A stretch of DNA of 64,000 nt from Paracoccus sp. TOH (GTDB lineage Bacteria > Pseudomonadota > Alphaproteobacteria > Rhodobacterales > Rhodobacteraceae). Under the pieces are notes generated by a model that did no database searches, had not been told where the DNA came from, and saw nothing but the letters and a program-made list of their open reading frames with translations. Of this stretch, positions 45,687 through 55,500 are shown in pieces. Position numbers and translations under genes: made by a program. The stretch is from NCBI RefSeq assembly GCF_030388245.1, contig NZ_CP098362.1, forward strand, positions 248,001-312,000, in the 5' to 3' direction. The number at the start of each line of letters is the position of its first letter. Position 1 is the first letter of the stretch.

Positions 45687-46210
45687 GCTGCGACCTCCGT
45701 CAAAGCGGGACGGTTCCACATGATCCGCCGCGCAGCTTCTGAAGCCGCCCTCCGGTCCAGCTGTTCGTCGGTCACGAGTTTGACCCGATGCGCGAAATGC
45801 TTTGGCATGTCGGCAGCGATATGGCGCAACTCGGCGATGAAATCCCGTCGGATCACCCTGTCCGCAGGCTTGATAGCGACCGCGATCCGCTCGCCATTGG
45901 TCAACGTGATGAGAAAATCGAACACATGCCTCGCAGTGCTGCCATCGGCGCGGCGGTACAGAATCGCGGGCGGCTGTTCCAGAATGTCATGTATATCCGG
46001 GCGCAGCAGCGTCAGGCACAGAAAGCGGTATTCCAACATGCTTTCGAACTGGATGACACGCGGGCGCTCGTAGGCCGGAAGTTTGGCGATCATGCTGCCG
46101 CGCAGGCTCGCCTTGGAGCGGCGTACAACATCCCGGCTCGCGCGGCTCGGTTCTGGCGCGCGGTAGATCAGGGTCTGGTTCATATGGTTTCGGAACGCGC
46201 GGTCATCCAT
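45683..46210 (-). CDS. TnsA-like heteromeric transposase endonuclease subunit
   Basis: About 175 residues. The TnsA N-terminal nuclease pattern is visible: FESMLEYRFLCLTLLRPDIHDILEQPP, then FDFLITLTNGERIAVAIKPA, with the acidic residue followed by the hydrophobic strand and the usual Q/K position read here as AIK. In Tn7-like and related Mu-type elements TnsA cuts the 5' ends while TnsB joins the 3' ends. The reading frame is intact, but its partner is truncated and no TnsC/TniB follows, so the element cannot move by itself. The start at 46210 is the most likely; an ATG at 46189 is possible. Confidence 0.7.
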   Translation of the reverse strand: MDDRAFRNHMNQTLIYRAPEPSRASRDVVRRSKASLRGSMIAKLPAYERPRVIQFESMLEYRFLCLTLLRPDIHDILEQPPAILYRRADGSTARHVFDFLITLTNGERIAVAIKPADRVIRRDFIAELRHIAADMPKHFAHRVKLVTDEQLDRRAASEAARRIMWNRPALTEVAA

Positions 46211-46358
46211 GCCCCTACCTTTCGGCGCAGGGGATGAAGCGCTTCCGCCTTCTTTCAAAAATGCAGGGGCAGTCCCGCCGAAACCATTCCGGCGGGTTGA
46301 CTTTTTCTGCGTCTTGAGGGAAAGAAGAAGTGTCGCGACCAAACGACATCTAATTCTG

Positions 46359-46392
46359 AAGGGCCTTCCTGTTCCACTAGGAGGGCCTTTTC
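46359..46392 (+). terminator. Hairpin with T-rich tail between tnsA and the Ner-like remnant
   Basis: AAGG(G)CCTTCCT pairs with AGGAGGGCCTT over 11 bp (one bulged G and one G-T pair), followed by TTTCCCTTT on the plus strand. It is antisense to the transposition genes and may block inward readthrough into the element. Confidence 0.45.
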
Positions 46393-46408
46393 CCTTTGTG
46401 ACGGTATG

Positions 46409-46645
46409 CTATTTTTCGGTTGAGCCCTCCTCCGCTGTATATCTCTCTGGGAAGAGCCGCTCTGGCGTTGTCCCCAAGGCGTATGCCAGCTCCGCTTCGA
46501 CCCGCCGCGACCGGCGGTAGCCTTAGCTGACAATCGTGATTGTCTCAGGTGCTACCCCAACCTCTCGTGCGAGTGCGCTGATCGAAAGACCGACTGCACT
46601 CAAGCGTTTGCGGATGTCTGCGTGGCGCGCCAGATCAACAGTCAT
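46409..46645 (-). pseudogene. Ner/Nlp-like helix-turn-helix regulator with a nonsense codon
   Basis: The minus-strand frame from ATG 46645 reads TVDLARHADIRKRLSAVGLSISALAREVGVAPETITIVS. A TAA follows at codon 41 (46523-46525), and the same frame then continues GYRRSRRVEAELAYALGTTPERLFPERY to a stop at 46411. The intact family form has a glutamine (CAA) at the stop position, so a single C-to-T change killed it. Ner/Nlp proteins repress Mu-type transposition operons, which fits the tnsA-tnsB genes downstream. Confidence 0.75.
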
Positions 46646-46874
46646 TGTTACTCCATGCTAGACTAGGGGTTCCAGGCGAACTGGGAGCCGAAATTTGCGA
46701 ATCACCCGTCCCACAAATGGATCAAGTGATTCGACGAATCAATAACAAAGGTCTCGCAAGCCTTTGAATTATCAAATTGAATTTAGATTGAGTCATGTGC
46801 ACGGTGATTTGGGTCATCACCGAACACCCGTGCGATTACGCTGTGATCCCGATCAAGGTTCGACGGCAGGACAA
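46646..46874. other. AT-rich probable end region of the Tn7/Mu-like element
   Basis: AT-rich sequence upstream of the Ner-like gene, likely holding the element's promoter and terminal transposase-binding sites. It includes the 46802-46822 dyad. The true terminus could not be placed because the matching other end is lost and an IS1380 copy lies directly beside it. Confidence 0.4.
46802..46822. repeat. Dyad CGGTGAT-N7-ATCACCG
   Basis: A perfect 7-bp inverted repeat with 7-bp spacer, flanked by a wider pair CACGG / CCGTG. It lies between the Ner-like remnant and the IS1380 copy. It could be part of the transposon end or a repressor site. Confidence 0.45.
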
Positions 46875-46879
46875 GGGAA
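46875..46879. repeat. Target-site duplication of IS copy A (GGGAA, low side)
   Basis: Direct repeat GGGAA matches 48550-48554 on the other side of the element, evidence for a single intact insertion event. Confidence 0.85.
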
Positions 46880-48549
46880 CCGACATTCCCCAAGTGGCCT
46901 GCCGCTTGACTTCAAGATCGCCTGATTTTGCTCGCTGGGCAAGCGTTTTTCGCCCCGAGCGGTGTCTGTCGTCGCGCAAACGGCCGAAGTCGGGTGGATC
47001 AAGCCTCGAACCCGCAGCATTCTGGCCCGGCAGAGCCGCTTTTCCGCGCGGCAGACGGACCTGTCCTGCCGCTTTCGTTCAGCTTGGGCATGGATCGTGG
47101 TCATGCGCATGACGGAGGCGTTCGAAGACGGCGGATGGCGGCAAGGACGGCCCGCACCATCGGGCCGGTGACGGCGACCTCGGCCAACTGGAAGGTAATG
47201 GCGCGGGCGTGGCGGACGACGCGGGCGCCGATCTTGATCAGCTTGAGTTGCAGGCTGGTCAACGACCAGTCCGCCATGGCCTCGGGCAGTTCGATGCAGC
47301 GCAGGAAGGTTGCCAGGTTGTAGGCCAGCGCGTGCAGTTGCAGCCGCACCTCGTTGTGCCGGAACTTCCGGCATGACAGCCGCGTCCAGCGAAAGGCATA
47401 TTTGCCTTCCTTGATGTGCTGCTCTGCGGTGCCGCGCTGGTTGTAGAACCTCACCACCCAGTCTGGCTCCATCGGCAGGTTGGTGACGATGAAGCCGACT
47501 TTGGGGAACAGCTCGCCCGGATGCCATTCGATCTTGGCGATGACGCGGCGCGGCTTGTCCCAGGACGCCGCCTGATACTCGAAGTCCTCGAAGAACCGTT
47601 TGACCTTGGTCAGCGAAGGCCGTCCCACGGGCCGTGTCAGCCGATGCGCGATCTTCTCGCGCAAGACGGCGTTGGCGGGCAGACGGATGGCGTAGAAGAA
47701 CCTGGCTTCTTCCAGCCGCATATAGATCGCGGGGATCGCGTAGGCAGCGTCGGCCCGGAAGAAGCGTCCACCAAGGTCGCGGCCAGCATATCGGGCAATG
47801 ACGGGATCAAGGACATCCCGCCAGCCATCGGCGCTGTGGACATTGCCGTTACGCAGGGCGCAGCGCTCCAGCATGCCAAACTGGTTGAACAAGAAGATGG
47901 GGTGATAGCAGGTGCAGTCGAAATGCCCGTTCCAGGCAGCACCTTCCTGATCGCCGTGGGTGGGGCTGACCGAGCTGTCCATGTCCAGCACGATGTATTT
48001 CAACCCGTTGCGGTCATGAAACCGGTCGATCCATTGGCCGTTCAGATCGGCCAGCGCCGCCCGGTTCGCGGCCAGAGCCAGCGTCTCGGTCTCGAACCGT
48101 CCCATCTGCGATGCCGAAGCAGCTTGCGCCTCGACGGCCCTGCCGCCAACGACCTGACGCATCACGGGATCGAGGGCCAAGCGGTCGGCATCGTTCACAT
48201 CCTCGTATCCGGCCAGTCGTCCGAACACCGATTGCCGGAACAATCCGTCAAGCCGATGGAGCGTGTTCTTCCCGGTGCGGCTGTCTCGCAGCGCCTCCGA
48301 CGCCAGATTGGACAGGCCGAGCACGTCATCAAGCTCGCGCATCACCAGCAGGCCACCGTCTGAACTGATCTGCGCACCACGGAACTCCAGACGCACACGG
48401 CGGTCGAAATCAACCCGATCTCCCCGCGCCAAGCCCGCACCCTCCAGGTGATCCATGAAACGCGCCCCTCGCAGCCGTCAACGCCATGATTTATATGCGA
48501 AATATCACGATTACGACAGCGAAATCAGCGACTTACTTGGAGAATGTGG
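46880..48549 (-). mobile_element. IS1380-family insertion sequence, copy A
   Basis: 1,670-bp element with imperfect terminal inverted repeats (CCGACATTCCCCAAGT at the low end; CCCACATTCTCCAAGT read inward from the high end). It is flanked by a direct repeat GGGAA at 46875-46879 and 48550-48554, the 5-bp target duplication. It holds one transposase gene on the minus strand. The ends were set by comparison with copy B. Confidence 0.9.
47101..48456 (-). CDS. IS1380-family transposase, copy A
   Basis: 451-residue DDE transposase. Landmarks are FRGAQISSDGGLLVMRELDD, IVLDMDSSVSPTHGDQEGA, FRADAAYAIPAIY and FYNQRGTAEQHIKEGKYAF, typical of the IS1380 (Transposase DDE group 1) family. Frame intact; about 34 of 451 residues differ from copy B, so the two are sister elements rather than a recent duplicate. 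Confidence 0.93.
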   Translation of the reverse strand: MDHLEGAGLARGDRVDFDRRVRLEFRGAQISSDGGLLVMRELDDVLGLSNLASEALRDSRTGKNTLHRLDGLFRQSVFGRLAGYEDVNDADRLALDPVMRQVVGGRAVEAQAASASQMGRFETETLALAANRAALADLNGQWIDRFHDRNGLKYIVLDMDSSVSPTHGDQEGAAWNGHFDCTCYHPIFLFNQFGMLERCALRNGNVHSADGWRDVLDPVIARYAGRDLGGRFFRADAAYAIPAIYMRLEEARFFYAIRLPANAVLREKIAHRLTRPVGRPSLTKVKRFFEDFEYQAASWDKPRRVIAKIEWHPGELFPKVGFIVTNLPMEPDWVVRFYNQRGTAEQHIKEGKYAFRWTRLSCRKFRHNEVRLQLHALAYNLATFLRCIELPEAMADWSLTSLQLKLIKIGARVVRHARAITFQLAEVAVTGPMVRAVLAAIRRLRTPPSCA

Positions 48550-48554
48550 GGGGA
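48550..48554. repeat. Target-site duplication of IS copy A (GGGAA, high side)
   Basis: Matches 46875-46879. Confidence 0.85.
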
Positions 48555-48926
48555 AACCGTCTGGTGAACTCTGTGCAGAATCCCACAACTCTGAGTGTTC
48601 GGCTCCAGCAAAGTTGTTTTCGCCGTCTCAGGAGGACTGCGCAATCATGACCGATTATAAAAATCGGCACCGCGCCCCCACATGCACTAGTGCCGCCCAG
48701 ATCGGCCGGGCCGGTGGTCATCTCCCCGGTCGGGCTACGCCCTCCATTCGTCACGCACCCGGCGCTTCGTCTCATCCTGATTGACGCGCGGCAGCTGAAA
48801 GTGCTGCTCGTAGCCCATGGCATGCCATGATACCCCTCAATGAAGGAATAGCCGGTGGGTCCATGCCAAGCCTCGGCATAGATTCTCCGCAACGCTGGAT
48901 AGTATCACTGTGCGGCACAAAAAAGG
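48555..48926. other. Region between IS copy A and a hypothetical gene
   Basis: 372 bp with no gene I can support. A minus-strand frame (48533-48892) opens RRIYAEAWHGPTGYSFIEG and a shifted frame continues GYEQHFQLPRVNQDETKRRVRDEWRA. This could be the tail of a frameshifted gene, but I do not recognise it. Confidence 0.35.
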
Positions 48927-49640
48927 ATGACAGCCATGAGACGCGAGAATCGCCGTCGCTTCACCCCTTTCGCCTCCCTGTCGCGACACCGGCAGCGTGA
49001 TGCCTTCGTGCGTTTGCGTTGGAAAATTCTGGGCGATAAGCCGATCTATGGTGGGCTGTTCACCAGCCATCTGGTGCTGGACGAACCGGGCCGCCCAGAT
49101 ATCTACAGGCAGTGGTTTCTGGGCCTTGACGGTCACAGCATCTGGAACGCCAGCATAACCACCGGCAACCTGCGTTTCTGGGAACGCGCCGAGGATCTCG
49201 CCTCGGAGCAGACCCGGTCACGGCTGACGGAGGCAGAACTGGAAGAGGAATATTGCTGGAGATTCAGTCCTGCGTTTTATGACGGAAGGCAGAAACTTTA
49301 TCGGGTGATCCAGTCCGAACCGCGCCGTCATGCCGCGCTCGATGGCCTGACCGTCAGGGAGTATGAGGAGAAGGTCGCCTGGGAGGTCTTGCGCGAGACC
49401 CCGCCGGTGATCCATGAATCTTTCCGGCTGGACCACTCATACCAATACGGCATCGGGCTGGAAATTATCGTCGATGCGCCATTCATCGATCACACCGTGA
49501 TCGAAGGAGCAATCTTAAGGTTTCAGGAGCTTGGCGAGATCGGTTGGAAAAACCCCGAGCCAATCCCGCGCGATCACCTGCCGTTCCAGACAGAGGCAGA
49601 AGCAATGACCGCCGCTGAGCGCCATATACCGCAAGTCTGA
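48927..49640 (+). CDS. Hypothetical protein
   Basis: 237-residue soluble protein, no signal peptide or membrane helix. It opens with a basic segment (RRENRRRFTPFASLSRHRQRD), then globular sequence with many aromatic and charged residues (YRQWFLGLDGHSIWNASITTG, EEYCWRFSPAFYDGRQKLYR, GIGLEIIVDAPFIDH). Not recognised. A second ATG at 48936 is possible. It sits between two IS copies and 107 bp before a restriction-nuclease gene, so it may belong with a defence module, but that is position only. Confidence 0.6.
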   Translation: MTAMRRENRRRFTPFASLSRHRQRDAFVRLRWKILGDKPIYGGLFTSHLVLDEPGRPDIYRQWFLGLDGHSIWNASITTGNLRFWERAEDLASEQTRSRLTEAELEEEYCWRFSPAFYDGRQKLYRVIQSEPRRHAALDGLTVREYEEKVAWEVLRETPPVIHESFRLDHSYQYGIGLEIIVDAPFIDHTVIEGAILRFQELGEIGWKNPEPIPRDHLPFQTEAEAMTAAERHIPQV

Positions 49641-49747
49641 ACAGCTGTGGTACCAGCGAGCCAATAAAGGTGCTTTCGCGACATCATGTTTTGCTTGCGG
49701 CACAGCTCTAGAAGCCGTTGATTGAATGAAAATTTTGAGGTGCCGGT

Positions 49748-50601
49748 TTGAACCAGATTCCACGGGTATGGGGCGTCCATATGGGCGAGCATGTCGGCAG
49801 CCGCCCCGTGGACGGCGGATATGTCGCAATCGGCTGGTCGGCCTTGGGCGACCTGAGGCAGTATGCAGATCGGGACGCCCTCAAGGCTGCACTGGCCCTA
49901 CACTACCCAAACAAGAAAGTCGGCTCACGGCCCGTCGATGCAGGCATCCTTTTTCGCTTCACCCACGAGATGAAGGCAGGCGACATCGTCGTGTATCCTT
50001 CGAAGCATGACCGCATGGTCAATGTCGGCAGGTTCACCGGCGCTTTTGAACATGTTGCTGACGACCCCGATGACTATCCCAATCACCGGGGCGTCGAGTG
50101 GCTGCTGCACCTTCCCCGAAACGAGTTCGGGCAAAGCGTCCTCAACGAAATTGGCGCGTTCATCACGGTGTTCCTAATCCAAAGCAGTGCTGACGCATTC
50201 CTTACGAAGCTGGGCATAGCGGTACCTGAAGGCGATGCCCCGGTGAACGAACCGGCAGTAGAGGTTGAGGACGACGATACGGCGACAGTCGCCGTATCCA
50301 AGCAAGCGGAGTTGACGACCGGCGATTTCATCATCCGCCAGATCATGACCAAGCTGTCGGGCTATGAGTTCGAGGAGTTTGTCGCGCATTTGCTCGAATG
50401 CATGGGGTACACCGCCCGCGTCACGCAGCGTTCAGGCGATGGCGGCGTCGACGTGATCGCCCATCGCGACAAGCTCGGGTTTGAACCGCCCATTCTGAAG
50501 GTCCAGTGCAAACGCAAGACCGACCAAGTTCCGCGTCCGGAAGTAGACCAATTGCTCGGCACCTTGGGCGAAGGGGAATATGGGCTGTTCATTGGTCTAG
50601 G
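49748..50601 (+). pseudogene. Mrr-type restriction endonuclease, N-terminal part of gene split by IS copy B
   Basis: An N-terminal domain (about residues 1-150; RVWGVHMGEHVG, GGYVAIGWSALGDL) precedes an Mrr catalytic domain: FEEFVAHLLECMGY, then the nuclease residues in RSGDGGVDVIAH and LKVQCKR (D and Q-x-K). The frame is interrupted at CTAGG (50597-50601) by the IS1380 element and continues exactly in frame at 52278. Read through the IS it ends at 50641, giving a 297-residue truncated protein with a 13-residue IS-derived tail. Catalytic residues all lie in this part. Mrr enzymes cut modified DNA. Confidence 0.85.
50597..50601. repeat. Target-site duplication of IS copy B (CTAGG, low side)
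   Basis: Matches 52273-52277. Its removal with the element restores the mrr-like reading frame, which independently confirms the element ends. Confidence 0.9.
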
Positions 50602-52272
50602 CCCACATTTCCCAAGTAAGGCGCTGATTTCGCTGTCCTGACCATTATATTTCCTATATAAAACATGGTGTTGAAGGCTGCGAGGGGCGCGTTTCATGGA
50701 TCACCCAGAGGGTGCGGGCTTGCAACGGGCAGATCGGGTGGATTTCGACCCTCGCGTGCGGCTGGAATTTCGCGGCACGCAGCTCAGTTCCGACGGCGGC
50801 CTTCTGGTGATGCGCGAGCTTGATGACGCGCTCGGGTTGTCCGATTTGGCGTCAGCGGCGCTGCGCGATACTCGCTCTGGCAAGAACACGGTCCATCGGC
50901 TCGACGGCCTGTTCCGGCAATCAGTCTTTGGGCGGCTGGCCGGATACGAGGATGTCAACGACGCCAACCGTCTCGCCTGCGATCCGGTCATGCGCCAAGT
51001 TGTCGGCGGCAGAGCGGTCGATGCACAAGCGGCCTCGGCATCGCAGATGGGACGGTTCGAGACCGAGACGCTGGCTCTGGCCGGGAACCGTGCCGCGCTG
51101 GCCGACCTGAACGGGCAATGGATCGACCGGTTCCATGACCGTAACGGGCTGAAGTACATCGTTCTGGACATGGACAGCTCGGTCAGCCCGACCCATGGCG
51201 ACCAGGAAGGGTCCGCCTGGAATGGCCATTTCGACTGTAGCTGCTATCACCCCAACTTTCTGTTCAACCAGTTCGGGATGCTGGAACGCTGCGCCCTGCG
51301 CCATGGCAACGTCCACAGCGCCGATGGCTGGCGTGATGTTCTCGACCCCGTCATTGCGCGCTACGCGGAGCGCGACCTTGGTGGCAGGTTCTTCCGGGCC
51401 GATGCTGCCTACGCGATCCCGGCGATCTATGAGCGATTGGAAGAAGCGCGGTTCTTCTACGCCATCCGGCTGCCCGCAAACGCGGTCCTCAAGGACAAGA
51501 TCGCGCATCGGCTAACGCGCCCTGTCGGGCGGCCGTCACTGACCAAGGTCAAGCGGTTCTTCGAGGAATTCGAGTATCAGGCGGCGTCCTGGGACAAGGA
51601 ACGCCGGGTGATCGCCAAGATCGAATGGCATCCGGGCGAACTGTTCCCGCGTGTCGGCTTCATCGTCACCAACCTGCCGATGGAGCCGGACTGGGTGGTG
51701 CGGTTCTACAACCAGCGCGGCACCGCCGAGCAGCACATCAAAGAGGGCAAATACGCCTTTCGCTGGACGCGGCTGTCGTGCCGGAAGTTCCGCGACAATG
51801 AGGTGCGGCTGCAACTGCACGCCCTGGCGTACAACCTGGCCACCTTCTTGCACTGCATCGAGCTGCCCGAGGCCATGGCCGACTGGTCGTTGACCAGCCT
51901 GCAACTGAAGCTGATCAAGATCGGGGCACGTGTGGTCCGTCACGCCCGCACCATCACCTTCCAGCTGGCCGAGGTCGCTGTCACCGGCACGATGGTACGC
52001 GCCATCCTCGCCGCTATCCGCCGATTGCGAGCGCCACCGCTATGCGCATGATCGCGATCCACGCTCAAACTGAACGAAAGCGGCTGGACAGATCTGTCCG
52101 CTGCGCTGAAAAACGCCGCCCCTGGGCAAGGAAACAGCGGCTTCGCGGTCTGATCCGTCCAGATCCAGCAGTCTGCGCGACCGCAGGTGCCGCTTGCGGC
52201 AGAAAATCCTTGTCTAGCGCTCGGATACAGGCGATCTTCACCTCAAACGACACGCCACTTGGGGAATGCAGG
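50602..52272 (+). mobile_element. IS1380-family insertion sequence, copy B
   Basis: 1,671-bp element in inverse orientation to copy A, with ends CCCACATTTCCCAAGT and, read inward from the high end, CCTGCATTCCCCAAGT. It is flanked by CTAGG duplications. It lies inside the mrr-like gene. Confidence 0.93.
50696..52051 (+). CDS. IS1380-family transposase, copy B
   Basis: 451-residue DDE transposase, frame intact, same landmarks as copy A (FRGTQLSSDGGLLVMRELDD, IVLDMDSSVSPTHGDQEGS, FYNQRGTAEQHIKEGKYAF). About 92% identical to copy A by my count. Transcribed in the same direction as the gene it disrupts. Confidence 0.93.
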   Translation: MDHPEGAGLQRADRVDFDPRVRLEFRGTQLSSDGGLLVMRELDDALGLSDLASAALRDTRSGKNTVHRLDGLFRQSVFGRLAGYEDVNDANRLACDPVMRQVVGGRAVDAQAASASQMGRFETETLALAGNRAALADLNGQWIDRFHDRNGLKYIVLDMDSSVSPTHGDQEGSAWNGHFDCSCYHPNFLFNQFGMLERCALRHGNVHSADGWRDVLDPVIARYAERDLGGRFFRADAAYAIPAIYERLEEARFFYAIRLPANAVLKDKIAHRLTRPVGRPSLTKVKRFFEEFEYQAASWDKERRVIAKIEWHPGELFPRVGFIVTNLPMEPDWVVRFYNQRGTAEQHIKEGKYAFRWTRLSCRKFRDNEVRLQLHALAYNLATFLHCIELPEAMADWSLTSLQLKLIKIGARVVRHARTITFQLAEVAVTGTMVRAILAAIRRLRAPPLCA

Positions 52273-52277
52273 CTAGG
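52273..52277. repeat. Target-site duplication of IS copy B (CTAGG, high side)
   Basis: Matches 50597-50601. Confidence 0.9.
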
Positions 52278-52446
52278 ATCATTCAGCCGCCAATCCGTGG
52301 AACTGGAGCGCAACCGACCCAAGCTGCGGCTGATCGACGGCGAGCAGTTTGTCGAGCTTGTCCTCGAAAACTACTCTCGGCTTTCACCGCGATATCGGAC
52401 ATTGCTGCCTTTGAAGCAAATCTACGTACCCGATCTCCAAGGGTGA
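52278..52446 (+). pseudogene. Mrr-type restriction endonuclease, C-terminal part of split gene
   Basis: Read in frame with the CTAGG repeat it gives SFSRQSVELERNRPKLRLI, then DGEQFVELVLENYSRLS and ends LKQIYVPDLQG at a TGA (52444-52446). This is the natural tail of Mrr-type proteins (GSFS..A...A..KP.L.LIDG..LV.L...Y). Joined to 49748-50601 it makes exactly 341 codons. Without its own start it is not expected to be translated. Confidence 0.85.
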
Positions 52447-52568
52447 GGGGTTGTGACTTCATGCAACAATGTTTGTTTCGGTGGCGAAGGGCGGGAAGCG
52501 GACTTGCGGCGGCGCAGCGCGGCAAACGCAGGATGTCCACATCCGATCATTCATCCAATCTGTATGCG

Positions 52569-55500
52569 TCAAGGATGCCAACGCTCGCCAAGTTCAGCAC
52601 TCTCATCTTCTCGTTTGGCATCTCGTTCGTACCGTTGCGCAATGCGTTCAAGCATGGCAGCAACGCGAGGAAAGCTATTGGATTGTCGTACGCCGAGTTC
52701 ACGGTATTCTTTCGAGAGGGCACGCTCCTGCTCGCCGCCATCATAAGGGCCACGAACCGTCACGCCCCTTGAATTGTAGACGCCGAATTCGAAGGATCGC
52801 CGAAGGTCAGTCAAATCTGGCCGATCAAGTAACCGTAGGACCGCAGCCGGTAACCATCGATCAAAGCCGTTGCGTTCAGCAACGCGGGCAAGGCAGTCAG
52901 CAAGTTGAGATAGCGCCATCCCGAGCCGCGCTTGTTCTTCCGCAAGTCGTATCATTTCCTCGCTCCATGCAAGAAAAGTGTCGCCATCAAAGGTGCCGTC
53001 TTCTTTCAAACCAGGGATTTGAGACCATGAGTGAAAGATGTGATAACCCAATTCAGCGCGAATGCGCAGTTGTTCGGGATCGACGCTCTCCATATCTGGC
53101 TCATGCGCACCATCCGCGCGCCGGAATATCCATCTTAGTAGCCCAATGAATTCTGAGGGATCCCGCATCATGATGCGGTGAGTCGCCCAAATAGGGCGAT
53201 CGCTTCCGCCGCCGTAGTCTTCAAGAAGTCTCGCAAAAGGCCATTCGACTCCGGCGATTTCTGCCTCGGTGACATCCTGCGATGCATCAAGATACTGCAG
53301 GATCTGCACGAGGTGCCAACGGTCCGGCAAAGTTCCTTCTGGCTCATCGCCGCGCGCGATACAATGAAGTATCTCGATCCAGAGCTTGGCTGCTATTTTT
53401 CTGGGCTCGAAACAAGCTGCGGCATATGCGGATTTTGGACGGGATGCTTCCAGCAGACGTTTCACTAAAAAATCCGCGTCGCCTGCGTCGTCATCGCGGA
53501 ATATCTGGATGTTGGCTTTTTCCCAGTACGCGCTCTGAACTTCACCACCAATCCGTTCGGCCAGTTGCCAGCCACTTTTCATATTCGGCAGGCATCTGCC
53601 GAGGCGATACCGACCAGCTTCACTTTCAAGCAATCCCCGATCCTGCATCTCTCCTACTAGATCTGCGATTTTGTCTTCATCGCGAATGAACAGTGCCTGC
53701 ATCAAAAAAAGCTCTGCTTTGCCGCCTGAGTCGGTGTTGGTCAGTGCTCGGGTGGCCCAACGGACGGCCTGCTCTCGCGGAGCTTCCTCGCCAGCCAGAA
53801 TCCGCGCTGCGATTTGTGGATGAGCGAGATTCAGCGCAAATTCGTAAACACCATCTTCGCCGTGTATGCGCTCGATTTCTTCGACGGCCTCACGGCGCAG
53901 CTTTTGCGTGAGTTCGTCTCGCTTGCGCCAATCCAATTCGTTGGTTTCGTCATGGCCCAACGCAGACCAGCCTAGATATTCCTGCTCAAATAGCCACAAA
54001 TGGCGCTGACGGGCGTCGACCGGGCGCAAATGGTCGAGCATGCGGTCAAGCAAAGCAAGATGTTCGTCTGCCCCATCTCTATCGTGATCGCCCTGATCTG
54101 GCTTCTGAAGCCGACGGCCTAGCTGCCCTCGCTCGGTGCGAATGCGCTTGGCCAGGGAACCCTTCGCCACATCGGATGCCTCCTTGGCCCATCGCTCGAT
54201 CTCTGCCCCAAGGCGTCCAAGATCATCAGGATGAAGGCCGTCATACGCATCAATGACCGCCGTCAACTCAGCGTCATTGAGCGGTGCAAGGTCGAGAAGC
54301 AATTGACTGGCGGCCCGACGTGCATTCCAGCAGTCAAGATTTGTGACAGCTTCATAGTCGCCTTCAACTTTAAGCCAACGCGGCATCGCAGTCCGGGTCG
54401 CAAACTTAGGACCTGAGGCGATCAGGGACTTACAGGCCTCAATTGCGGGCAACCGATAGGTTGCAGATAGTCTGCGCAGAACATTCATCCTCTCGGCAAC
54501 ACCGACGGTTGTCGAAGGTACCCAGTCCCGGAAAAGCGCCGAAGCGGTATTCGCGGGACTGTTGGAATAGTTGTCGTTTATTGGGTAGGCGCAGAGGCGA
54601 AATACGATCTCTGCCACTCGAGCGAAGTGAATTGGAGACCACGCAAGCGCTTCAAGTGCCCATAGCAATTCTGTGCGAAGGCACTCTTGCGAGATACCTG
54701 CGTCTCCGACACAGCGTATGAGGCTGGAAACAGGTGGGTTATCACTGTTTAAGTCTGCCTCCACACAATCGAGAAAGGCTGCTGGCGAAGCTTCCGCCAA
54801 TGCCCGCAGATGGGGACGGATACTTACCCAAGCATCTGGTGTCATATCCGACAGCAAATTTCGGACAAGGCGATCTATACGCGAAGGCAAGTCAATTCCG
54901 AGACGGTGTCCGCAGATGACATCGCCATATGTCGAAAGGATGCCCAAGGTGTCTCCCATGCCGGAAAGCAGGGCGCCCGAGTGAGAGCGGATCTTGCCGT
55001 GAATATTGGCGCACCACCATTCATTTTCAGGGAGGTCAAGCTTCGGATCCCTTTCACCAAGCGCGTCCGCCGTCAAAAGGAGGAAATTGTCGAGATCGCC
55101 TGGCTCGATATAAGGCCCGACGGCAAAAAGGGCATCGAGCTGTGATACCATAACAGTCACATTTCCTATCTGAGCAAGCGGTGCATCCTCGCCGCGCGAC
55201 AGATACCTGACAGCGCCCAACACCTCGTCCTCGGATGCTCCTGCAAGAAGCGCGACCATAGCCGGATCATCGAAACGTTCGTCCTGTATCCATCCTCCCA
55301 CCAACGCATGCGGGATCAGCTGCCTTGCTGTGGCCGTGTTCCGTGCCCATGAGGGGTTACGTACGGCGGGGTCATCTGACAGGCGTCGGCGCAGCACTGT
55401 GACCGAATGTCCAACCTCCAGCGCTCGACGCTGCGCTTCATCTCTTGAAAGCCCCACTTCTTCGAGGGCCTCCCTGAAGGTTTCTGCCCCAACATGCGGC

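Noticed and set aside
48533..48892. 119-codon minus-strand frame as a gene
   Set aside because: It runs into the end of IS copy A, has no recognisable domain, and its better-looking tail is in another frame; at most it is a decayed fragment.
46880..52272. Composite transposon formed by the two IS1380 copies
   Set aside because: Each copy has its own distinct 5-bp target duplication (GGGAA and CTAGG), so they inserted separately and the segment between them was not carried in as one unit.
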